Source: Spirochaeta sp.
Lineage (GTDB): Bacteria > Spirochaetota > Spirochaetia > DSM-27196 > Alkalispirochaetaceae
Length of the DNA: 9,289 nucleotides
Assembly: GCA_027859055.1 (NCBI GenBank)
Contig: JAQIBO010000305.1
Span: 1-9,289 of the forward strand
Reading direction: 5' to 3'
Shown: in pieces, positions 1 through 6,097 of the stretch
How the letters are laid out: each line of letters opens with the position of its first letter
How positions within the stretch are numbered: position 1 is the first letter of the stretch
The notes under the pieces: model-generated
Seen by the model: only the letters and a program-made list of their open reading frames with translations
Told to the model about the DNA's origin: nothing
Database searches by the model: none
Made by a program: the position numbers and the translations under genes

Positions 1-882
1 TCGCGCAATATGGTTCTCAAGTGGTTTGAGGCGCGTCGCGGCCTTGCCAACGCCCTGGTCGGCGTCGCCACAACAGTAGGGTTTTCATCCTCACCGGTGA
101 TCTTCAACGCGATGATCAACCGCTACGACTGGCAGGGGGCGTGGCGCGTTCTCGGCCTCGCGGTGGGCATCCCCTTTGCATTGGTCTTTCTCCTCATGGC
201 CCGGGACAACCCCCGGGAGTGCGGCCTTCTGCCGGACAACGGGGTCACCCCCTCCCGCAACCGCAAAGCCCCGGAAACGCACCCCAGCGCGGACTTCACC
301 CTCCGGGAGGCGCAGCGGACGCTCACCTTCTGGGTGTTTGTCGCGATGGTAACCCTCTCGGCGTTGTATTTCACTGGTCTCACCTTCAACATCGTCTCCG
401 TGTTCGGCGAGGCCGGCATGTCTCGCGCCCAGGCGGTGGCGATCTTTTTGCCCGCATCGATCATCGCCCTCATCCTGAATCTCGGGGCCGGATGGGTCAG
501 CGACCACATTCGCCTCAAATACCTTGTCATGATTCAAGCTGTCGGAGTGCTTGTGAGCTCCGCCGCGGTCCTGTACCTTTCCACCCCCGCGACGGTTCTG
601 CTCCTCATTATCGGTAACGGAATCAACGGCGGAATGTTCGGTATCGTCGTAAACGTGCCCTGGCCCCGCTTCTACGGAACAAAAAACCTCGGACGAATCT
701 CCGGTTTCGCCGCGGGCTGGGCTGTTGCGGGTTCCGCGGTCGGACCGTATCTGTTCAGTCTGGCCCTGGACACGTTCGGCGGTTACGGTGCCGTTTCAAT
801 CCTGGCGGCGGCGGTTGCCGTCGCCGTTCTCTTTCTCGCTCCGTTTGCGAACCGGCCCGACGCGCCGCTGCCTCGCTCCTGA
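1..882 (+). CDS. MFS transporter, C-terminal part (5' truncated by window edge)
   Basis: Inner-membrane secondary transporter of the major facilitator superfamily. The reading frame is open to the first base, so the ATG at position 10 is probably internal. The visible protein begins at WFEARRGLA, which in this superfamily is the loop between membrane helices 4 and 5. Counting from the ATG, eight hydrophobic segments follow, at about residues 13-34, 45-63, 106-132, 140-161, 170-189, 196-217, 232-252 and 259-280, which fits helices 5 to 12. The long polar stretch at 64-105, with RDNPRECGLLPD, is the central cytoplasmic loop. GWVSDHIRLKY (161-171) is the second-half counterpart of MFS motif A. 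The RDNP-CGLLPD loop recalls anion/monocarboxylate (OFA-like) members, but the substrate cannot be told from sequence. The first four helices lie upstream of the window. Confidence 0.88.
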   Translation, partial: SRNMVLKWFEARRGLANALVGVATTVGFSSSPVIFNAMINRYDWQGAWRVLGLAVGIPFALVFLLMARDNPRECGLLPDNGVTPSRNRKAPETHPSADFTLREAQRTLTFWVFVAMVTLSALYFTGLTFNIVSVFGEAGMSRAQAVAIFLPASIIALILNLGAGWVSDHIRLKYLVMIQAVGVLVSSAAVLYLSTPATVLLLIIGNGINGGMFGIVVNVPWPRFYGTKNLGRISGFAAGWAVAGSAVGPYLFSLALDTFGGYGAVSILAAAVAVAVLFLAPFANRPDAPLPRS

Positions 883-909
883 AACCGGCCCCGCGAAAAC
901 CCCGATGCC

Positions 910-938
910 TTGCCCTCTGTGGCTCCCGGTGGTACCGT
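910..938 (+). promoter_or_regulatory. Predicted promoter of the peptidyl-prolyl isomerase gene (leaderless layout)
   Basis: A -35-like TTGCCC (910-915) is followed by exactly 17 bp and a -10-like TACCGT (933-938). Six bases then separate the -10 hexamer from the ATG at 945, so transcription would start at or next to the start codon. There is no Shine-Dalgarno sequence before this ATG. The same -10 sequence at the same distance from the start codon precedes the HAD phosphatase gene at 6084, which strengthens the call. The promoter is predicted, not demonstrated. Confidence 0.5.
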
Positions 939-944
939 TACACC

Positions 945-1436
945 ATGAGTGAACAGAAACAATGGGACACCCCACCGGCAATGCAAATAGAAACAGACCG
1001 TCATTACAGAGTGACGATGGAAACCAACAAAGGCACCATCGAGCTCGAACTGTTTCCCGAGCACGCACCGACGACCGTCAACAACTTCGTCTTTCTCGTC
1101 GGCGAAGGCTTTTATGACGGGGTCGCGTTTCATCGCGTAATCGACAACTTCGTCGTGCAGGGTGGCGATCCCACCGGTACCGGCCGCGGTGGCCCCGGCT
1201 ACCGCTTTGAAGACGAACTCTCGGGCAACCCCCTCCGCCACGAGGCCAAAATGATGTCCATGGCCAACGCCGGCCCCAACACCAACGGAAGCCAGTTCTT
1301 CATCACCCACGCACCGCAACCGCACCTCGACGGCAAACACACCGTATTCGGGAAGGTCACCGCCGGGCACGACGTGGTAGACGCGATCGCCGCCGGTGAC
1401 ACGATGAACAAAGTTGCCGCTGAGCCGATGGGGTAG
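945..1436 (+). CDS. Peptidyl-prolyl cis-trans isomerase, cyclophilin type
   Basis: Cyclophilin-fold peptidyl-prolyl isomerase of 163 residues that speeds folding at X-Pro bonds. The single domain spans about residues 22-157. Family signatures are FHRVIDNFVVQGGD (62-75), with the catalytic Arg at 64 and partners Phe69 and Gln72, and ANAGPNTNGSQFFIT (107-121), followed by LDGKHTVFGKV. The position of the cyclosporin-contacting Trp of eukaryotic cyclophilin A is His127 here; bacterial enzymes often lack that Trp. There is no signal peptide, so it should be cytoplasmic. About 20 polar residues precede the domain. The ATG start is supported by a promoter-like TTGCCC-17-TACCGT ending 6 nt upstream, and no ribosome binding site is visible. 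It follows the transporter by 62 bp and has its own promoter. PpiA versus PpiB naming is not decidable here. Confidence 0.95.
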   Translation: MSEQKQWDTPPAMQIETDRHYRVTMETNKGTIELELFPEHAPTTVNNFVFLVGEGFYDGVAFHRVIDNFVVQGGDPTGTGRGGPGYRFEDELSGNPLRHEAKMMSMANAGPNTNGSQFFITHAPQPHLDGKHTVFGKVTAGHDVVDAIAAGDTMNKVAAEPMG

Positions 1437-1507
1437 CCACCGACACCACCCCAAACGGCGCGCTCAACCGGGAACCGGGCCCAACTGCAGACCTCAGACT
1501 TCACGGT

Positions 1508-1523
1508 CCTCAAATGCTTGAGG
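1508..1523 (+). repeat. Perfect inverted repeat with a start codon in its loop
   Basis: CCTCAA (1508-1513) and TTGAGG (1518-1523) are perfect inverted repeats separated by the four bases ATGC. The ATG is the predicted start codon of the following gene. In RNA this would be a 6-bp hairpin with the start codon in the loop. No T tract follows, so it is not a terminator. It could be chance. Confidence 0.45.
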
Positions 1524-2854
1524 TCAAGGCTCGGTTTCCCCTGCGAGCCGGCGCTGCGCAGCGTCTCAACCTGCGCTTTTTGCTCCCCTCCCAGCTCCAG
1601 ATCGACGAGCGTTCGCTGCCCCGCGATCGCTTCCTTGCAGGCATGCTCACCCACACGCGCTACCAGGTGCGTCGGGAAGGTATGGAACTCCTCGCCTCAA
1701 AACACCCGGAAAATCCGATCGTACGCCTCGCCGACGCCGACGCTGTAACGGTCGACGAAACGCACACCGAGTACGAGATTCGGATGTTCTGCAACCTGTT
1801 TCACAGCGCGTTAAAGGACGAGCTCCGTTCACCGGAGACGCGCTCCGACGCCGTGGCCCAGGCCCGGATCGTGTTGGCACGCTTCCTCCAGACCGCCGAT
1901 ACCGCCGCAGTGGGCGCCGACGTCCGTACCCGGGCGCGACAGTACCTGCTGACCACCACCGCCCGTCGTCTCGCTCATTACATTCTCTCCGGTACCGCCG
2001 GTGAAGAGCCGATGCGCGCGTGGCTTGATGAGCTCTACCGGTGGGGAGAACCGCAGGGAATCGATCCCCTCGAGCAGGGGGCGGATGCGGTAATGCGCGA
2101 CAGCGCCCTCAAGAAGTGGGTGCAGTCGGTGCTGTACCTGGACGTCCGGGAAAGCAACCGCAACGACCGCGTCTTCCATATCACCGCCGGGGTCGCCGCG
2201 GGTATCGCGATGACCGTCGCGGTGACCGCCACGATTTTCGCTGAAGCGCGCTGGGCCGGTGGCAGCCTGCCCTGGGCGATCGCCCTTGTCGGGGCGTACA
2301 TCGTGAAAGACCGTATCAAGGAGATGCTGCGCAGCGGCCTCATCCATCTGTTGCCGGGAATCGTCCAGGACCGGGTGCAACTCGTCCACGAGGGCGACGG
2401 GACCAAGGTTGTGCGTAAGGTGGCGCTCTTGCGCTATCCTTCGGAGACGCACTACCGGGAAAGCGAAAGCTGGCGATCGGTGGATCTTCAAAAGCGGATG
2501 ACCCTCAAGCGCGGGGTTATTCGGCGCCACCGCCGGGTTGACGCGATCGTGGAAATCATCCGGCTGGAGACCTCGGAATGGACGATGCGAATGGACCGGG
2601 CGTGGAAGGAGTGGCCCGTCCGACGGGAAGACGGGTCGTTAGCGCTCCAACGTATTCCAAGGTTGTACGAGGTGTTCGTGGAGATAACCACCGGCGTCGG
2701 GCGCGGCAGCCGCGAGTCGACGCTACGCCGCTGGCGTCGCCGTCGGCGTGGAGGCGGCGAGCCGCGCTCACAGTGGTTTTCCATCACCGCCTCGCGGGAG
2801 CGAATCTCTTCGGTTGAGCGCCTTGACGGGTCACCGTTTGACGACGGTGCGTAA
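1514..2854 (+). CDS. Uncharacterised membrane-anchored protein with a central two-helix hairpin
   Basis: I do not recognise a named family for this 446-residue protein. The N-terminal part (about 1-215) is soluble and mostly helical in character. It opens with a strand-like segment (RFLLPSQLQIDERSLPRDRF, 21-40) that I associate with uncharacterised bacterial proteins starting in a similar way, though that is from memory. Two hydrophobic segments at about 222-243 and 249-264 form a membrane hairpin, followed at once by KDRIKEMLR (265-273). The C-terminal part (about 285-446) is soluble, beta-rich in character, and contains a very basic Arg-rich patch at 405-412. There is no signal peptide and no catalytic motif that I can identify. 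ATG 1514 is the only standard start after the in-frame stop at 1421-1423. It has no Shine-Dalgarno sequence and no obvious promoter, so it is probably cotranscribed with the isomerase 77 bp upstream. The function is unknown. Confidence 0.8.
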   Translation: MLEVKARFPLRAGAAQRLNLRFLLPSQLQIDERSLPRDRFLAGMLTHTRYQVRREGMELLASKHPENPIVRLADADAVTVDETHTEYEIRMFCNLFHSALKDELRSPETRSDAVAQARIVLARFLQTADTAAVGADVRTRARQYLLTTTARRLAHYILSGTAGEEPMRAWLDELYRWGEPQGIDPLEQGADAVMRDSALKKWVQSVLYLDVRESNRNDRVFHITAGVAAGIAMTVAVTATIFAEARWAGGSLPWAIALVGAYIVKDRIKEMLRSGLIHLLPGIVQDRVQLVHEGDGTKVVRKVALLRYPSETHYRESESWRSVDLQKRMTLKRGVIRRHRRVDAIVEIIRLETSEWTMRMDRAWKEWPVRREDGSLALQRIPRLYEVFVEITTGVGRGSRESTLRRWRRRRRGGGEPRSQWFSITASRERISSVERLDGSPFDDGA

Positions 2855-2855
2855 T

Positions 2856-2927
2856 GGCGCGCGAGGCGGTGATGGCGCCCGGACGGCGCGCGAGGCGTGA
2901 GCCGCGTGAGGTGCGCGACGGCGCCCG
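2856..2927. repeat. Duplicated GC-rich repeat in the convergent intergenic gap
   Basis: The 74-bp gap between the two convergent genes is built of repeated pieces. GGCGCGCGAGGCG occurs at 2856-2868 and 2885-2897, and GGCGCCCG occurs at 2874-2881 and 2920-2927, giving an A-B-A-B arrangement. GGCGCC is self-complementary, so small hairpins are possible. No classical terminator with a T tract is visible for either neighbouring gene. Confidence 0.55.
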
Positions 2928-2928
2928 C

Positions 2929-5010
2929 CTACTCGAACCGCGCCTTTAACGCCGCAAAGGGATCTGACGGGATCTCGATCCCCGCGGTGGGATCGGTTCC
3001 GCCGTTCACCAGCAACTCCGCCGGTATCTCCTCGATAAAGGGGGAGGGCACGCACTCCACCACCTCGTTCTGGATCTGGCGCTGTCTGCAACTGGTCATA
3101 AACAGCCGTTGTCGGGCGCGGGTGATCGCCACGTAAAAGAGCCGGCGCTCCTCTTCCACATTCCCGTCGTTCTCATCCACACTGCGCTGGTGCGGTAAAA
3201 TCCCCTGTTCAACCCCGGCAAGAAACACGATGTCGTACTCCAGGCCCTTGGCGGAGTGAATCGTCATGAGATGCACCTTCCCCAGGTTTTCCTCATCGTC
3301 CAGCTCGTCGCGGATTTGCAGGCTGATTCGGTTCAAATAGCCCTGCAGGGACGGGTCCAGGATATCCGGGTTGGTCTCGTACCGGTCGATCGAGCGGATG
3401 AAGAAGCCGATGTTTTTCCACTTGGCCTTCGCGGCGCGTTCACTTTTCTGAAACTCCTGGACCAGGTAGCCCCAGTAGTCGAGCTCTCCAACCAGTCGTT
3501 CCGTCGTGGCTGCCAGATGGTGACTTTCCTCGTAACGGGTCTGATAGCTTTCGATCAGCTCCAGATACTCGGAAAGACTGCCCAGCGCTGCTTTGCCGAT
3601 GCCGTGCTCAGCCGCGGGTATTTCGTTGTGGACCACCAGACTGATTGCCGAGTAGAGGGAGATTTTTCGTTCCTGCGCCACGGTGTGGAGCTGCTCAACC
3701 GTTCGCCGTCCGATGCCACGGCGCGGCGTGTTGATCGTGCGCAACAGGTTGACGTCGTCGTCGGGGTTCAGGACTACGCGCATATACCCGGCTACGTCTT
3801 TGATCTCCTTGCGCTGGAAGAAGCTCTGTCCCCCGGACATGCGGTACGGTATATCCGCCTCCAGCAACGCCTCTTCTATCAGCCGCGCCTGCCCGTTGGT
3901 CCGAATCAGAATTCCAAAGGAGTCATAACTCATGCTCTCCTGATAGGCGAGCAGCTTGATCTTCTCCGTGATAAACGCCGCTTCGTCCTCGTCGGAGTTG
4001 GGAAACGAGAGCTCAATCAGGTTGCCCGCTTCGATGTGGGTCCACAGTTCCTTCAGTTTTCGGTTTGTGTTGTTCGCGATCACCGCGTTGGCGGCCTGCA
4101 GAATCTGACCGGTGGAGCGGTAGTTTCGCTCCAGTTTGATCTCCCGGAAAGAGGGGAAATCGCGTTCAAAGCTCTCCAGGTTACTGTAGTCGGCGCCACG
4201 CCAGCTGTAGATCGACTGGTCGTCATCACCGACGACGCATACGTTGCCCCATTCGTGGGCGAGCTGGTACAGAGCGCGGTACTGGATCGTGCTGGTATCC
4301 TGAAACTCATCTACCATGATGTAGCGAAAGTGGTCGGCGTAATGACCGCGCACCTTTGGGTGATCCCGGAGCAGTTGAAGCGGTTTGACGATCAGGTCGT
4401 CAAAGTCGACCGCGTTAAAGGTGGTCAGATGTTCCTGGTAACTCTGGTACAGATCCTGAAAGGTGGATACCCCCCGGCTGCCACCGATGTCCCCCGCCAT
4501 TTCGTACCAGCGATCGTCGCTCCAGGTGACGCGTTCCGTTTTGACGCCGGAAAACATCTGCAGGACCGTCATGATCTCCAGATCTTCCGGGGCGATGCGC
4601 AGTTCCCGGGCCGCCTCCTTGAGCAGCGCGATCTGGTCCCCGGTATCGTACACGGTGAAGTTGGGGCGGTATCCCAGCAGGCGGCCGTAGCGTCGCAGCA
4701 TCGCCAGTCCAAACGCGTGAAAGGTACTGATCGTCAGCGCTTTTGCCGCCGCCCTGGCGGAGACCGGATCGGCCTCAACCGCCATCAGGAGTTCTTTCAC
4801 GCGCTCCTGCATCTCACCGGCGGCTTTGTTTGTAAAGGTCATCGCCAGAATCGAGGCAGGGTCGATTCCCTGATCGATCATATACGCGATGCGGGTGGTA
4901 ATGACGCCGGTCTTACCGCTGCCCGCACCGGCGATGATCAGCAACGGACCGTTGATCGTCATCACCGCTTCCCGCTGCTGTTCGTTGAGTCGCTCAAGAA
5001 GGTCGTTCAT
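2929..5010 (-). CDS. Superfamily 1A DNA helicase, Rep/PcrA/UvrD family
   Basis: ATP-dependent 3'-5' DNA helicase of 693 residues. It is expected to act in the cytoplasm in repair, replication restart or removal of proteins from DNA. All SF1A motifs are present in order: Q motif LNEQQREAV (8-16), Walker A AGAGSGKT (27-34), Ia TFTNKAAGEM (58-67), II VDEFQDTS (233-240), III GDDDQSIYSWRGAD (261-274), IV LERNYRST (293-300), V TIHSAKGLEYD (583-593) and VI EERRLFYVAITRAR (620-633). Blocks such as GGQSFFQRKEIKD and NPDDDVNLLR are shared with Rep and PcrA. GDDDQSIYSWRGA and the short C-terminus match E. coli Rep (673 residues). The C-terminal Tudor-like KVGDxVxHxxFG domain of PcrA is absent. The ATG has no Shine-Dalgarno sequence, but a good promoter lies just upstream. 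It runs convergent to the unknown membrane protein and in the same direction as the methyltransferase. Rep versus PcrA assignment would need a tree. Confidence 0.95.
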   Translation of the reverse strand: MNDLLERLNEQQREAVMTINGPLLIIAGAGSGKTGVITTRIAYMIDQGIDPASILAMTFTNKAAGEMQERVKELLMAVEADPVSARAAAKALTISTFHAFGLAMLRRYGRLLGYRPNFTVYDTGDQIALLKEAARELRIAPEDLEIMTVLQMFSGVKTERVTWSDDRWYEMAGDIGGSRGVSTFQDLYQSYQEHLTTFNAVDFDDLIVKPLQLLRDHPKVRGHYADHFRYIMVDEFQDTSTIQYRALYQLAHEWGNVCVVGDDDQSIYSWRGADYSNLESFERDFPSFREIKLERNYRSTGQILQAANAVIANNTNRKLKELWTHIEAGNLIELSFPNSDEDEAAFITEKIKLLAYQESMSYDSFGILIRTNGQARLIEEALLEADIPYRMSGGQSFFQRKEIKDVAGYMRVVLNPDDDVNLLRTINTPRRGIGRRTVEQLHTVAQERKISLYSAISLVVHNEIPAAEHGIGKAALGSLSEYLELIESYQTRYEESHHLAATTERLVGELDYWGYLVQEFQKSERAAKAKWKNIGFFIRSIDRYETNPDILDPSLQGYLNRISLQIRDELDDEENLGKVHLMTIHSAKGLEYDIVFLAGVEQGILPHQRSVDENDGNVEEERRLFYVAITRARQRLFMTSCRQRQIQNEVVECVPSPFIEEIPAELLVNGGTDPTAGIEIPSDPFAALKARFE

Positions 5011-5019
5011 CGGTGGGCG

Positions 5020-5048
5020 AGTGTAGCGGAGCCGGTGGGAAGTGTCAC
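5020..5048 (-). promoter_or_regulatory. Predicted promoter of the helicase gene (near-leaderless layout)
   Basis: On the minus strand, GTGACA (5048-5043, five of six bases as in TTGACA) is followed by a 17-bp spacer and TACACT (5025-5020). Nine bases then precede the ATG at 5010. The transcript would begin about 3 nt before the start codon. The -35 hexamer ends only 5 bp from the edge of the AT-rich inverted-repeat element at 5054, so the promoter appears to lie just outside the element. Confidence 0.5.
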
Positions 5049-5053
5049 TACAT

Positions 5054-5081
5054 GGGTAGTATCCACAATCGTGTTGCAGGA
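5054..5081 (+). repeat. Left terminal inverted repeat of the AT-rich element
   Basis: It begins GGGTAGTAT and ends GTTGCAGGA. It matches the reverse complement of the right end at 23 of 28 positions; mismatches are at repeat positions 10, 11, 17, 18 and 26. A short ACTAC just outside (5047-5051) can also pair with its GTAGT (5056-5060). Confidence 0.6.
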
Positions 5082-5171
5082 TTGATCATTATTCTCTTCA
5101 ATACCAACATTTACGGGTCCTTCATTTGCTTGACCACGTGATGTCTTCGCTGCTGAAGGATTTTCACCGGT

Positions 5172-5199
5172 TCTTGCAACAACATTGTATATACTACCC
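5172..5199 (-). repeat. Right terminal inverted repeat of the AT-rich element
   Basis: Read on the minus strand it begins GGGTAGTAT and ends GTTGCAAGA. The TAG within its first six bases is the stop codon of the methyltransferase gene (5196-5194). Confidence 0.6.
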
Positions 5200-6048
5200 G
5201 GCTCGGCGCAGCAGCGCGGCGTATAACGGGCCGCTCCCGGTTGCGCGATCGGGAAGAATGCCAATGCCGTGTCGGGTCGGCTCCGCCGCGGCGAGTATCG
5301 CGGCGCTCTCAGGGAACGCGAACGGCGGGTGTGCGAAATCGACCGCCATGATCGGTCGGCCCGCTGCGGGGATCACCTCCACCAATCCTGACCGGCGGGT
5401 GAGCGCCCAGTCGATGACCTCGTCGTTCTCCTCGGGGCTCAGCGCACATGTCGCGTACAAAACGTGTCCGCCGGGCCGCAGCGCATCGATCGCCGCGGCA
5501 AGTATTCCGTGCTGCACCGCGGCGTTGCGTCGAATGCGGGTGGGGCTCCACGCGTCCAGTTTTGACGGATCGGTCAACAGATGCGCCTCCGAGGAACACG
5601 GCACGTCCGCAAGGATTGCGCCGGCGCTAAGCGGGCGATGAATGCCCCACCGAGCGGCATCGTGGCCGTGTATCGTCACGAACGAGCGCTGTTCCCCCGG
5701 GATGTGGTCGGCAACAACACGAATCAACCGGTGGCGGCGACGTGCGGAGCGCTCGTTGAGGACCAGTCGCGGTTGTGCCTCCGCTGCGTCATCGTTTCGG
5801 ATTCGTCGGGCGAGGACCAACGCTTTGCCGCCAGGGGCCGCGCACAGGTCGACGACCTCCGTCGCGTCGGTCAGCGGAAGCAGTTCCGCAACGGCCACTG
5901 AGGCGGGGTCCAGGTAATACGGTTCAACACTCTCCCCGGTGATCGCGGTGTACCGCGCAGGGGCGGTGAGCGCCGCCGAGAGCGCGGGCCACCGCTCGTT
6001 AAAGAGATCCCCGAAATACTGGTGAAATCCTGCTGCTCCCCGTTGCAA
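5194..6048 (-). CDS. RNA cytosine-C5 methyltransferase, NOL1/NOP2/Sun (RsmB/RsmF/NSUN4-like) family
   Basis: S-adenosylmethionine-dependent RNA m5C methyltransferase of 284 residues, probably acting on rRNA. The SAM-binding motif I is VVDLCAAPGGKA (65-76), and NERSARRRHRL (98-108) follows the second strand. Motif IV is ADVPCSSEAHLL (147-158) with Cys151, which helps release product. Motif VI is YATCALSPEEN (198-208) with the catalytic nucleophile Cys201. Both family cysteines are therefore present. The N-terminus is short, with no NusB-like or PUA domain, and the overall form recalls the NSUN4 type. TTG 6048 is the only standard start codon between the in-frame stop at 6129-6127 and the conserved core, and it has no Shine-Dalgarno sequence. 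The last residues and the TAG stop fall inside the terminal repeat of the AT-rich element, so the original C-terminus may have been altered. The specific RNA target cannot be told. Confidence 0.88.
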   Translation of the reverse strand: MQRGAAGFHQYFGDLFNERWPALSAALTAPARYTAITGESVEPYYLDPASVAVAELLPLTDATEVVDLCAAPGGKALVLARRIRNDDAAEAQPRLVLNERSARRRHRLIRVVADHIPGEQRSFVTIHGHDAARWGIHRPLSAGAILADVPCSSEAHLLTDPSKLDAWSPTRIRRNAAVQHGILAAAIDALRPGGHVLYATCALSPEENDEVIDWALTRRSGLVEVIPAAGRPIMAVDFAHPPFAFPESAAILAAAEPTRHGIGILPDRATGSGPLYAALLRRAG

Positions 6049-6077
6049 TTGACGTTCCCGTACCGAGACGGTACCGT
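6049..6077 (+). promoter_or_regulatory. Predicted promoter of the HAD phosphatase operon (leaderless layout)
   Basis: TTGACG (6049-6054, five of six consensus bases) is followed by a 17-bp spacer and TACCGT (6072-6077), then six bases to the GTG at 6084. The -10 sequence, spacer length and distance to the start codon are identical to those before the isomerase gene; both share GGTACCGTTA ending 4 nt before the start codon. There is no Shine-Dalgarno sequence at the expected spacing. The -35 hexamer directly abuts the divergent methyltransferase start codon. Confidence 0.55.
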
Positions 6078-6097
6078 TATCCTGTGCAAAAGAACAA
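6068..6097 (-). promoter_or_regulatory. Possible divergent promoter for the methyltransferase
   Basis: ACGGTACCGT (6068-6077) is a perfect palindrome, so the minus strand also carries TACCGT (6073-6068). A weak TTGTTC (6097-6092) lies 18 bp upstream of it. Transcription would start near 6061, giving a leader of about 13 nt before the TTG at 6048. The -35 is poor, so this is tentative. Confidence 0.25.

Larger units (their letters stand above)
5054..5199. mobile_element. Candidate MITE-like element with 28-bp terminal inverted repeats
   Basis: This 146-bp segment is bounded by inverted repeats (5054-5081 and 5172-5199) that agree at 23 of 28 positions, with the outermost 9 bases (GGGTAGTAT) perfect. 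By my count it has 62 G+C of 146 (about 42%), far below the surrounding genes, which suggests a separate origin. It encodes no transposase and no protein I recognise, so it would be non-autonomous. It sits between two co-directional genes. One end supplies the last glycine codon bases and the TAG stop of the methyltransferase, and the other abuts the helicase promoter. I see no clear target-site duplication at its flanks. Alternatives are a structured RNA with a long imperfect stem and a roughly 90-nt loop, or a decayed insertion sequence. Confidence 0.5.

Noticed and set aside
783..1454. A 223-codon minus-strand frame over the isomerase gene
   Set aside because: It is antisense to a clear cyclophilin gene with intact active-site motifs, and shows no domain of its own.
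3256..5085. A 609-codon open frame on the plus strand, antisense to the helicase
   Set aside because: It lies opposite a helicase with every SF1A motif intact, shows no recognisable domain, and long antisense frames are expected opposite GC-rich genes.
5054..5199. Integron attC site
   Set aside because: The length and inverted repeats suggested it, but the ends lack the GTTRRRY and RYYYAAC core sites, and neighbouring genes are not cassette-like.
5054..5199. Rho-independent terminator for the methyltransferase
   Set aside because: The repeats are about 90 bp apart with imperfect pairing, and no T tract follows on the minus strand.
5007..5264. An 85-codon minus-strand frame that passes through the AT-rich element and ends in ATGA overlap with the helicase start
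   Set aside because: It would start with TTG inside the methyltransferase gene, has no ribosome binding site and no family I recognise. The open frame through the element is noted but not enough to call a gene.
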